Of a stretch of 64,000 nucleotides of DNA, positions 8,523 through 16,562 are shown piece after piece. Positions within the stretch are counted from its first letter, which is position 1. Every line of letters begins with the position of its first letter. The stretch is taken from the NCBI GenBank assembly GCA_050249695.1, contig JBFWQA010000004.1:124001-188000 (forward strand). The letters run 5' to 3'. A program made the translations under genes and the position numbers. The notes beneath the pieces were generated by a model. That model ran no database searches, was not told the origin of the DNA, and saw nothing but the letters and a program-made list of their open reading frames with translations. Source of the DNA: JACKJP01 sp050249695. GTDB taxonomy: Bacteria > Pseudomonadota > Alphaproteobacteria > Rhizobiales > Tepidamorphaceae.

Positions 8523-8906
8523 CTATTCGCCGAAGACCGTCTCGATCTTGGCTTTGAGCGTGGCGGCGTTGAACGGCTTGACGATGTAATTGTTCACGCC
8601 CGCCTTCTTCGCCGCGATTACGTTTTCGGTCTTGGATTCGGCGGTGATCATAATGAAGGGCGTCCGGCCGAGCCTGTCGTCTCCGCGCACCTGCTTGAGC
8701 AGTTCGTAGCCGGTCATCGGTTCCATGTTCCAGTCGGAAATGACGAGACCGTATTTGCGTGTTCTCATCTTCTCGAGCGCCTCGGTTCCGTCGGCGGCGT
8801 CGTCGATGTCTTCGAAGCCGAGCTGCTTGAGAAGATTGCGGATGATCCTGATCATCGTCTTGTAGTCGTCGACGACCAGGATGGGCATCGAATGATCAAC
8901 GGCCAT
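8523..8906 (-). CDS. CheY-like single-domain response regulator
   Basis: A 127-residue stand-alone receiver. The acidic pocket (VVDD), phosphoacceptor Asp in ISDWNMEP, the switch Thr in MITAE, and the Lys in VKPF are all present, so it should be phosphorylated normally. The WNMP-like segment and overall sequence resemble chemotaxis CheY proteins of alphaproteobacteria. No chemotaxis operon, kinase or flagellar gene is near, so the partner is unknown. It converges on the HAD hydrolase gene and diverges from the MaoC-like gene, with 235 bases between the starts that hold nothing else I recognise. Confidence 0.93.
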   Translation of the reverse strand: MAVDHSMPILVVDDYKTMIRIIRNLLKQLGFEDIDDAADGTEALEKMRTRKYGLVISDWNMEPMTGYELLKQVRGDDRLGRTPFIMITAESKTENVIAAKKAGVNNYIVKPFNAATLKAKIETVFGE

Positions 8907-9141
8907 GGTCTGAATTCCCTAAACGGTCCATTTCCCTGCGGGCCTGTATCGGCTCTTCGTTTTTTCCGGCTCTTGGTCCGGTTTGGCCGTATCTCAACTC
9001 ACATTGTGGCGCAGTCTAGGAAAGGCGGATGAAACTTCGGTTAACGGGGGCGTCAGAACACCCTTCGACACACGCGGGCAACGGTTGCCAATCCTGAGCC
9101 CGCGCATTAGGTTCCGCGCCTTGTCATCGAAGGAGATCAGC

Positions 9142-9576
9142 GTGGCGGTCGAGGTATTGGGATACAGGTTCGAGGACCTGACGGTCGGTATGAACGAGAG
9201 CCTGACCCATACTGTCGCGGAGAGCGACCTGACAGGCTTTGCGAAGATTTCCGGCGACGACAATCCCATACATCTCGATGAGGCCTATGCGAAGACGACC
9301 CCTTTCGGCGGGCGGATCGCGCATGGCATGTTCACCGCCAGCCTGTTTTCGGCGCTGCTCGGCACCAGACTGCCAGGTCCGGGCGCCGTCTACATGTCGC
9401 AAACCTTGTTCTTCAGGGCGCCGGTTTTCGTCGGCAGCACGATCAGTGCGCGGGTTGAGGTGATCGAACTGATCGAGGAAAAACAGCGGGCGCGGCTGCG
9501 CTGTGAATGTCAGGTCGGGGATGAACTCGTTCTGGAAGGCGAAGCGCTGGTCTATGTTCCCAGGCGCGGCCAGTAG
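9142..9576 (+). CDS. MaoC family dehydratase ((R)-enoyl-CoA hydratase type)
   Basis: A 144-residue hot-dog fold protein with the hydratase-2 motif (GDDNPIHLDEAYA ... FGGRIAHGMF), including the catalytic Asp and His. Such enzymes hydrate or dehydrate 2-enoyl-CoA or related thioesters. The GTG start at 9142 is chosen because AGGAG lies 6 bases before it and the family begins near here; the frame is open upstream without a better signal. It is four bases before ribF, so it is probably cotranscribed with it. The precise substrate is unknown. Confidence 0.85.
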   Translation: MAVEVLGYRFEDLTVGMNESLTHTVAESDLTGFAKISGDDNPIHLDEAYAKTTPFGGRIAHGMFTASLFSALLGTRLPGPGAVYMSQTLFFRAPVFVGSTISARVEVIELIEEKQRARLRCECQVGDELVLEGEALVYVPRRGQ

Positions 9577-9579
9577 GAC

Positions 9580-10587
9580 ATGATGAAGCACGGTGGAACG
9601 GGCGCCTTCCAGGTCTTCGGCACCGCCGACGTGCCGGAGCGGATGCGCGGCGCTGTCGTGGCCATCGGCAATTTCGATGGCGTGCATCGCGGACATCAGG
9701 CCGTTCTCGGACACGCGACGAGTATCGCGGCCGAACGCGGCTTGCGCGCATGCGCGCTGACCTTCGAACCTCATCCGCGCACGCACTTCGTCCCCGACAA
9801 GCCGATTTTTCGCCTCAGCCCGCGTGTTGCCAAGCGACGGCTGTTCCAGGCGGTTGGCCTCGACGGCTGTGTCGAGATGGATTTCAACAAGGAACTCGCC
9901 GGCGTCGAAGCGAAGGATTTCATCTCCGGCATCATGTGCTCGCGTCTCGCCGCGTCCCATGTCGTCGTCGGCTTCGATTTTCACTTCGGCAAAGGCAGGC
10001 GGGGCTCCCCCGAAATGCTGGCCGAAGCCGGGCCGCGCTGCGGCTTCGACGTGACGGTCGAGGAGGCTCATGGCGACGAGGGCGGCTCCGTTTTCTCCTC
10101 CAGCGCCATCCGATCCCTGCTGGATGCCGGCGAGGTGGAGGCGGCCGACGAAGTTTTGGGCTATCACTGGTTCGTCACGGGCGAGGTCATCCACGGCGAA
10201 AAGCGCGGACGCGATCTCGGCTTCCCCACCGCCAATATCCGCCTCGCGCCCGAATGCGGTCTGCGGCACGGCATCTACGCGGTGCTCGGGCGGTTCGGCG
10301 GGCGCATGGTGCCGGGTGTCGCCAGTTTCGGGCGCCGGCCGCAATTCGACAATGGCGCGCCGCTTCTGGAGCCCTATTTCTTCGACTTCAACGAGAACCT
10401 CTACGGACGGGAGATCGATGTGGTCCTGGTTTCCTTCCTGCGCGACGAAGCGAAATTCGACAGTGTCGAGACGCTGGTCGAGCAGATGCACCGGGATGTC
10501 GGCAAGGCGCGTGAGAAACTGGCCGGCGTTTCCCTGACACCCATCGACCGCTCGCTCGCCGCCACCGCGCCCGGCACCGCCGGTTGA
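9580..10587 (+). CDS. ribF: Bifunctional riboflavin kinase / FAD synthetase
   Basis: A 335-residue RibF that converts riboflavin to FMN and then FAD in the cytosol. The N-terminal adenylyltransferase half shows GNFDGVHRGHQ; the C-terminal flavokinase half shows GRDLGFPTANI and the acidic YGREIDV segment. Length is normal (about 310-330). The ATG start is three bases after the maoC-like stop. A short hairpin with TTTATT follows, so it probably ends the transcript before ileS. Confidence 0.96.
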   Translation: MMKHGGTGAFQVFGTADVPERMRGAVVAIGNFDGVHRGHQAVLGHATSIAAERGLRACALTFEPHPRTHFVPDKPIFRLSPRVAKRRLFQAVGLDGCVEMDFNKELAGVEAKDFISGIMCSRLAASHVVVGFDFHFGKGRRGSPEMLAEAGPRCGFDVTVEEAHGDEGGSVFSSSAIRSLLDAGEVEAADEVLGYHWFVTGEVIHGEKRGRDLGFPTANIRLAPECGLRHGIYAVLGRFGGRMVPGVASFGRRPQFDNGAPLLEPYFFDFNENLYGREIDVVLVSFLRDEAKFDSVETLVEQMHRDVGKAREKLAGVSLTPIDRSLAATAPGTAG

Positions 10588-10601
10588 AGCGGGATGGGCG
10601 C

Positions 10602-10622
10602 GGCGCCGCTTGGCGCTTTATT
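10602..10622 (+). terminator. Candidate intrinsic terminator after ribF
   Basis: GCGCC (10603-10607), loop GCTT and GGCGC (10612-10616) are followed directly by TTTATT. The stem is short (5-6 bp) but GC-only and is placed 15 bases after the ribF stop. The remaining bases before ileS (10623-10817) show no other structure that I can support. Confidence 0.5.
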
Positions 10623-10817
10623 CCCGCCGCCTGTGCTGTTAGAAGTCGCGCCCATGAAATGCATTGCCGCTCGACCGATACGGCGAATTATCCGCCCGGC
10701 CTCCCGCTGACCAAGAAGCGATGGGGCGCCGGGTGCGGATATTTGTGACCTGAACGAACAATCGGTGTGCGTGCGGTTCTGGCCGGCGCCGCAAGAGAGC
10801 CAAGCGAAAAGACATCC

Positions 10818-13811
10818 ATGAACGAGAAGACTTCCGAGACGGGCGCGCGCGATTATTCGCAGACGCTCTACCTGCCCAGCACGGACTTCCCCATGCGCGC
10901 CGGCCTTCCGCAGAAGGAGCCGGAAATCATCGCCCGCTGGGATGCCATGCACCTCTATGAGCGCCTGCGCGAAGCCGGCAAGGGCCGCGACCGCTATATC
11001 CTGCATGACGGCCCGCCCTACGCGAACGGTCACCTTCATATCGGTCACGCCCTCAACAAGATCCTGAAGGACATCGTCGTCCGTTCCAAGCAGATGGCGG
11101 GATATGAATCCAATTACGTGCCCGGCTGGGACTGCCATGGTCTGCCGATCGAATGGAAGATCGAGGAACAGTACCGCGCCGAGGGCAGGAACAAGGACGA
11201 GGTGCCGGTCAACGAATTCCGCGCCCAGTGCCGCGAATTCGCCGCCCACTGGGTGAAGGTGCAGGGCGAGGAATTCCGCCGCATGGGCGTGGAGGGCGAT
11301 TTCGCCCATCCTTATCGCACCATGAGTTTCGAGGGCGAGGCGACGATCGCGGCCGAACTGATGAAGTTCGCCGCCGACGGCCAGCTCTATCGCGGCTCCA
11401 AGCCGGTGATGTGGTCGGTGGTCGAGCGTACCGCGCTGGCCGAGGCGGAGGTCGAGTATCACGACTACCAGTCCGACATGGTCTGGGTGAAATTTCCCAT
11501 AAGCCGGTTCGTCGGAGGCCAAGTACATAATATATTCTCGCACGGAAATGACGGATCCTTGTTAGACGATCTGTTGAAATCTAGTGTGGTAATATGGACA
11601 ACAACACCTTGGACCATTCCCGGCAATCGGGCGATTTCTTACTCTGGAAAAGTTAGTTACTGGCTGTATGAAGTAGAAGAGGCGAAAAACACGTTTGGGC
11701 CTCAGCCCGGCGACCGGTTTGTCTTGGCTGAAACTTTGCGATCGGAATGCGCCGAGAAGGCAAAGATCTCGCTGAAAGATGTCAGGCGAGTTCCAAATGA
11801 AGTGTTTGAATTCCTAGTATGCTCGCATCCGCTTTCAGGCTTGAGCGGCGGCTACGACTTCGACGTGCCGCTGCTGGAAGGCGAGCACGTCACCGACGAG
11901 ACCGGCACGGGTTTCGTCCACACCGCGCCCGGTCACGGCCGCGAGGACTTCGATATCTGGATGGACAATGCCCGCGCCCTGGAAGCGCGCGGCATCGCGA
12001 CGGAAATCCCCTTCACCGTCGGGCCGGACGGGCGCTTCACGAAGGATGCGCCGGGCTTCGAGGGCCGTCAGGTCATCACCGACGAGGGTGACAAGGGCGA
12101 TGCCAACGAGGCGGTCATCAAGGCGCTGATCGACGCCGGCATGCTGTTCGCGCGCGGCCGGCTCAAGCACCAGTACCCGCATTCATGGCGCTCGAAGAAA
12201 CCCGTCATCTTCCGCAACACGCCGCAATGGTTCGTCCATATGGATCGCGATATCGCCGCCGTGGGCGACACGCTGCGCAAACGGGCGCTCGATGCCATCG
12301 ATGCGACGCGCTTCGTACCCAAGGCCGGCCAGAACCGCCTGCGCGGCATGATCGAGGCGCGGCCCGACTGGGTGCTGTCGCGCCAGCGTGCCTGGGGCGT
12401 GCCGATCGCGATCTTCGTCGACCGCGAGACAGGCGAGATTCTGCGCGATGAAAAGGTGAACGCACGGATCGTCGACGCCTTCCGCGGCGAGGGCGCCGAT
12501 GCGTGGTTCGAGGAAGGGGCGGCGGCCCGCTTCCTCGGCAACGACCACGACCCGGCGCGCTGGGAACAGGTCATGGACATTCTCGATGTCTGGTTCGATT
12601 CCGGCTCGACCCACGCTTTCGTGCTGGAGAAGCGCGACGATCTCAGATGCCGGCGCAAGATCGACGGCGGGCGCGACACGGTGATCTATCTGGAAGGTTC
12701 CGACCAGCATCGCGGCTGGTTCCATTCCTCGCTGCTGGAAAGCTGCGGCACGCGCGGCCGCGCGCCCTATGACGAGGTGATCACGCACGGCTTCACAATG
12801 GCCGAGGACGGCCGCAAGATGTCGAAGTCGCTGAACAACCAGGTGTTTCCGCAAAAGGTCATCGAGCAGTACGGCGCCGATATCCTGCGCCTGTGGGTCG
12901 CGTCCAGCGACTATGCCGACGACCAGCGCATCGGCCCGGAAATCCTGAAAAGCAACGCGGAAGCCTACCGCAAGCTGCGCAACACGATCCGCTGGATGCT
13001 CGGCACGCTGGCCCACTACGAGGGCGAGGATGTGTCGCCTGCCGAGATGCCCGAGCTTGAGCGCTACATGCTCGACCGCCTGTCGCGGCTGTCGGTCGCG
13101 GTCCGCGCCGCCTATGACGAGTACGAGTTCAAGAAGGTCTGGCAGGTTCTCTTCAACTTCGCCACCGTCGATCTGTCGGCGTTCTATTTCGACATCCGCA
13201 AGGACGCGCTCTATTGCGATCCGATCTCCAGCATCCGGCGCAAGGCAGCGCTCCAGGTGATCGACCGCATCTTCCGCGCCTTCGTGACATGGCTGGCGCC
13301 GCTCCTGCCCTTCACCATGGAGGAGGCCTGGCTCGACCGTTTCCCGGGCGAGGCCGTGTCGGTCCATCTGGAACTCTTCCCGGACCTGCCTGCCGAATGG
13401 CGCGACGACGCCGTCGCCGCACGGTGGGAAAAGGTGCGCAAGGTGCGCCGCGTCGTCACCGGCGCGCTGGAGATCGAGCGCCGCGACAAGCGCATCGGAT
13501 CCTCGCTGGAGGCAGCCCCCGTGCTGTACCTCTCCGACGAGGCGCTGCTGAAGGCGATCGAGGGCCTCGACATGGCGGATATCTCGATCACCTCGGGCTT
13601 TACGGTGAAGCCGCTGGCCGAGGCGCCCGCCGAAGCGTTCCGGCTGCCCGACGTCGCCGCCGCCGTCGTTCCGGCGCTCGCCGAGGGCCGCAAATGCGCG
13701 CGCTCCTGGAAAATCCTGCCGGAAGTAGGGTCCGATCCGGACTATCCGGACATTTCGCTGCGCGATGCGGCCGCGATGCGCGAACGCGCCGCCGCCGGCC
13801 TCGAAGGATAG
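10818..13811 (+). CDS. ileS: Isoleucyl-tRNA synthetase, with a low-GC block in its editing domain
   Basis: A 997-residue class I synthetase that charges tRNA-Ile and edits Val-tRNA. HIGH is at residues 74-77 and KMSKS at 667-671. The CP1 editing domain has the Thr-rich WTTTPWT (260-266) and the GTGFVHTAPGHGREDFD region. The C-terminus keeps only KCARSWK of the usual zinc finger, as in other Hyphomicrobiales. The start is ATG 10818 (MNEKTSET). The odd feature is a block of about 320 bp (about 11505-11835) with G+C near 46 percent against about 70 percent in the flanks, and codons such as ATA, TTA, AGT and ACA that are rare elsewhere in the gene. The frame is intact through it. lspA follows eight bases after the stop. 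Confidence 0.97.
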   Translation: MNEKTSETGARDYSQTLYLPSTDFPMRAGLPQKEPEIIARWDAMHLYERLREAGKGRDRYILHDGPPYANGHLHIGHALNKILKDIVVRSKQMAGYESNYVPGWDCHGLPIEWKIEEQYRAEGRNKDEVPVNEFRAQCREFAAHWVKVQGEEFRRMGVEGDFAHPYRTMSFEGEATIAAELMKFAADGQLYRGSKPVMWSVVERTALAEAEVEYHDYQSDMVWVKFPISRFVGGQVHNIFSHGNDGSLLDDLLKSSVVIWTTTPWTIPGNRAISYSGKVSYWLYEVEEAKNTFGPQPGDRFVLAETLRSECAEKAKISLKDVRRVPNEVFEFLVCSHPLSGLSGGYDFDVPLLEGEHVTDETGTGFVHTAPGHGREDFDIWMDNARALEARGIATEIPFTVGPDGRFTKDAPGFEGRQVITDEGDKGDANEAVIKALIDAGMLFARGRLKHQYPHSWRSKKPVIFRNTPQWFVHMDRDIAAVGDTLRKRALDAIDATRFVPKAGQNRLRGMIEARPDWVLSRQRAWGVPIAIFVDRETGEILRDEKVNARIVDAFRGEGADAWFEEGAAARFLGNDHDPARWEQVMDILDVWFDSGSTHAFVLEKRDDLRCRRKIDGGRDTVIYLEGSDQHRGWFHSSLLESCGTRGRAPYDEVITHGFTMAEDGRKMSKSLNNQVFPQKVIEQYGADILRLWVASSDYADDQRIGPEILKSNAEAYRKLRNTIRWMLGTLAHYEGEDVSPAEMPELERYMLDRLSRLSVAVRAAYDEYEFKKVWQVLFNFATVDLSAFYFDIRKDALYCDPISSIRRKAALQVIDRIFRAFVTWLAPLLPFTMEEAWLDRFPGEAVSVHLELFPDLPAEWRDDAVAARWEKVRKVRRVVTGALEIERRDKRIGSSLEAAPVLYLSDEALLKAIEGLDMADISITSGFTVKPLAEAPAEAFRLPDVAAAVVPALAEGRKCARSWKILPEVGSDPDYPDISLRDAAAMRERAAAGLEG
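11505..11835 (+). other. Low-GC mosaic segment within ileS
   Basis: By hand count, bases 11521-11820 contain 137 G+C of 300 (46 percent), while 11401-11460 has 41 of 60 and 11881-11940 has 44 of 60. The change is abrupt at both ends. The segment encodes about residues 230-340 of IleRS, still recognisably IleRS. The simplest reading is homologous recombination that replaced part of the gene with DNA from a lower-GC relative. Exact edges cannot be fixed by eye. Confidence 0.85.
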
Positions 13812-13819
13812 GAAGGCTG

Positions 13820-14350
13820 ATGCCGAGGCCCTTCCTGTCCGCCGGCCTTGCCGCCGCCGCCGCGACGCTGCTCGTCGACCAGTTCGTCAAGTGGTGGTTC
13901 CTGGGGCCGGTCGATATCGCGGCGCGCGGACCGCTCCAGATCACGCCTTTCTTCGAGATCCTCCTCGTCTGGAACCGGGGCATCAGCTACGGGCTGTTCC
14001 AGCAGGATGGCGAGGCGGGGCGTTACTTTCTGATCGCCGTCAGCGTCCTTGCGGCGATCCTGATGCTTGTCTGGCTGATGCGCGTGCGCGCGATGTTGCC
14101 GGCACTGGCGCTCGGGCTTGTCGCGGGCGGGGCGCTCGCCAATGCGCTCGACCGGCTGCTGCGCGGCGCCGTTGTCGACCTCTTCCACTTTTACGCGGGC
14201 GACTTCTCGTGGTATGTGTTTAACCTTGCCGATGCCGCCATCGTTGCCGGTGTCGCCGGTCTTCTGTATGACTCCTTCCGCGTCGGCCACAATGGTGCCA
14301 AGAATGGGACCAAGAATGCGCGGCAGAATGACGGACCGGACGGAAACTGA
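13820..14350 (+). CDS. lspA: Prolipoprotein signal peptidase (signal peptidase II)
   Basis: A 176-residue inner-membrane aspartyl protease that removes signal peptides from diacylglyceryl-modified prolipoproteins. Four hydrophobic segments are visible. The catalytic Asp residues lie in NALDRLLRG and FNLADA, and WNRGISYGLF is the conserved N-terminal periplasmic motif. GGAAGG precedes the ATG at 13820. The C-terminal tail after the last membrane segment is unusual, with an NGAKNGTKNARQN run. It is translationally close to ileS (8 bases), a common pairing. Confidence 0.96.
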   Translation: MPRPFLSAGLAAAAATLLVDQFVKWWFLGPVDIAARGPLQITPFFEILLVWNRGISYGLFQQDGEAGRYFLIAVSVLAAILMLVWLMRVRAMLPALALGLVAGGALANALDRLLRGAVVDLFHFYAGDFSWYVFNLADAAIVAGVAGLLYDSFRVGHNGAKNGTKNARQNDGPDGN

Positions 14351-14401
14351 CCCGACCGGCGGGTCTGCGGGTTTCGGAAAAGCACGGCGGAACAGACGTA
14401 T

Positions 14402-15061
14402 ATGGCGATTGACAGGCTTATCTGGATAGCACGAGGCACCGGGCTCGCCCTGGCGCTGACCCTGGTGTCGGGGTCGGCGGCCTATGCGATCGACCCGCTG
14501 AAGCTGCTTGGCTTTTCCTCCTCGGAGAAGCCGGACATCGACTACAAGCCGCGCGCCCCGCTGGTCATGCCGCCTGATTCCAGCCTGCCGCCGCCGCAGG
14601 ATCAGATCGCGCGCGGCAACGATCCGCGCTGGCCCAACGATCCGGACGTGCAGATGCGCGAATTCGCCGAGCGCCGTCAGGAAGCGATCAAGCGCAATTA
14701 CGAAGAGCGCCTTGGCGGTCCGGGCGGGGAATCCTCCCGCGTGCTGACGCCGCAGGAGCTCGACCAATGGGCCGCCAACGCCGGCATGCGCGGCCGTGCA
14801 AAGCCGCGCACCGGCGACACGCCGATCTTCTCTCAGCCCAATGGCAGTTCACCGGTCATGACGCCCGAACAGCTCCGCGCGGGCGCGTCCTCGCAGGTGC
14901 TGCCCGAAGGCTATGTCGAGCCCGAACGCGAGTATCTGACCGATCCGCCGACCGGCGTTCGCGCCGCCGCCGCGGGGGCGCCGGTCATCAAGCCGGAACC
15001 CGAGGCCGGCCAGCGCCCGGGCACGAACAACGACCCGACAAAAGACTTCAAGCCCTATTGA
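14402..15061 (+). CDS. DUF3035-like exported protein
   Basis: A 219-residue protein with an N-terminal signal peptide (hydrophobic 9-27, likely cleavage after SAAYA). The mature part is proline-rich and charged, with the segment RAPLVMPPDSSLPPP that is typical of DUF3035 proteins. There is no lipobox cysteine, so it is probably periplasmic and soluble. Function is unknown. In many Hyphomicrobiales such a gene lies between lspA and a pair of M16 peptidases, exactly as here, which suggests an envelope role. Confidence 0.7.
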   Translation: MAIDRLIWIARGTGLALALTLVSGSAAYAIDPLKLLGFSSSEKPDIDYKPRAPLVMPPDSSLPPPQDQIARGNDPRWPNDPDVQMREFAERRQEAIKRNYEERLGGPGGESSRVLTPQELDQWAANAGMRGRAKPRTGDTPIFSQPNGSSPVMTPEQLRAGASSQVLPEGYVEPEREYLTDPPTGVRAAAAGAPVIKPEPEAGQRPGTNNDPTKDFKPY

Positions 15062-15203
15062 CCTTCGGTCGGTGGACGCGGTCCCGTCTTTCATCGCTTG
15101 CCGATCACAATCCGGCGAACTCGCAGCTAATTTCTTGTCATCCCTCGCCGGTTGGCGGGATGATCCGTTGCGATCGTTTTCGCCGAGCCGGAGGAGAATC
15201 CAG

Positions 15204-16562
15204 ATGCCGTTCCGTCTGCGTCCGATACCTGCCCTTGCCGCGCTGTTCTGCCTTCTGCTGATCTCGTCCGCGCAGGCGCTCGATGCGGACACGTTCACGC
15301 TCGACAATGGTCTGCAGGTGGTCGTCATCCCAGATCACCGCAGTCCCGTCGTGACCCATATGGTCTGGTACAAGGTCGGCTCGGCGGACGAGGAGCCGGG
15401 CAAGGCGGGCGTCGCCCATTTCCTCGAGCACCTGATGTTCAAGGGGACCGAAAAGTTCCCCGGAAAGACGTTCTCCAATGCGGTCGCGGCGGTCGGCGGA
15501 CAGGAAAACGCCTTCACCTCCTCGGACTACACGGCCTATTTCCAGCGCGTCGCGCGCGAGAACCTGCCCATGGTCATGGAGATGGAAGCCGATCGCATGA
15601 CCAATCTGATCCTGACCGACGAAATCGTGAAGACCGAACGGGACGTCGTCCTCGAGGAGCGTCGCAGCCGGGTCGACAATGATCCGGGCACCCGGCTCGG
15701 CGAGGCGCTGGATGCCGTCTTCCACGTCGAGCATCCCTATGGCCGCCCGGTCATCGGCTGGCGGGACGAGATCGAAGCGCTCAACCGCGAGGACGCGCTT
15801 GATGTCTACCGCCGTTACTATACGCCCAACAACGCGATCCTGGTGGTCGCGGGCGATGTGGAAACGGACGAGGTGCGCAAGCTGGCCCAACAGTTCTACG
15901 GACCCATCCAGCGTCGTGCCGAGGCGCCGCCGCGCATTCGCCATCGCGATCCCGACCTCGACGCCGCGCGCAGCGTCAGTCTCGCAGATCCTCGCGTCGA
16001 GCAGGAGAGTCTGCGCCGCGCCTACCACGTGCCCAGCTACGCGACCGCCGAGCCCGGAGAAGCCGAGGCGCTGGATATCCTGGCAGAGGTGATCGCCGGT
16101 GGTCCGACGAGCACGCTCTATCGCCGGCTTGTCGTGGAGCGGAAGGTCGCGACGAGCGCCGGCGGCTACTACCAGGGGTCCGCGCTGGACGATACGGGAT
16201 TCAATTTCTTTCTTGTGCCGGCGGCCGGCGTCAGCCTCGAAGCCGTCGAAAAGGCGTTCGATGACGAACTCGCTGCGCTGATGGAGAACGGCGTCGACGC
16301 AGATGAGGTCGAACGCGCCAGGAAGTCGGTTCTCGCCGATGCGATCTATGCCCAGGACAGCCAGTCTTCCCTTGCGCATATCTTCGGAATTGCGCTGACG
16401 ACGGGATCGAGCGTCGAGGCGGTCGAAACCTGGCCCGATCGCATCCGGCAGGTCACGCCGGAAGCGGTCAATACTGCGCTGCGTCGCTATTTCCGCATCG
16501 AGAATTCGGCAACGGGCTATCTGCGCTCCGCGCCGGCCGAGACCGCGAAGGAGCCGTCATGA
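15204..16562 (+). CDS. Exported M16 zinc metallopeptidase (catalytic partner)
   Basis: A 452-residue peptidase of the pitrilysin/M16B family. A signal peptide (residues 1-25, ...SSAQA) precedes the mature protein. The inverted zinc motif HFLEH is at residues 72-76, with the third ligand expected in the ERDVVLEER region. The ATG at 15204 has GGAGGAG upstream. The next gene encodes a second M16 protein without the motif and overlaps by four bases, so the two likely form a heterodimer. Substrates in the periplasm are unknown. Confidence 0.93.
   Translation: MPFRLRPIPALAALFCLLLISSAQALDADTFTLDNGLQVVVIPDHRSPVVTHMVWYKVGSADEEPGKAGVAHFLEHLMFKGTEKFPGKTFSNAVAAVGGQENAFTSSDYTAYFQRVARENLPMVMEMEADRMTNLILTDEIVKTERDVVLEERRSRVDNDPGTRLGEALDAVFHVEHPYGRPVIGWRDEIEALNREDALDVYRRYYTPNNAILVVAGDVETDEVRKLAQQFYGPIQRRAEAPPRIRHRDPDLDAARSVSLADPRVEQESLRRAYHVPSYATAEPGEAEALDILAEVIAGGPTSTLYRRLVVERKVATSAGGYYQGSALDDTGFNFFLVPAAGVSLEAVEKAFDDELAALMENGVDADEVERARKSVLADAIYAQDSQSSLAHIFGIALTTGSSVEAVETWPDRIRQVTPEAVNTALRRYFRIENSATGYLRSAPAETAKEPS

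Noticed and set aside
11505..11835. Intein or insertion sequence within ileS
   Set aside because: The block encodes recognisable IleRS sequence in frame, with no intein splice motifs, no inverted repeats and no length increase beyond the family range.
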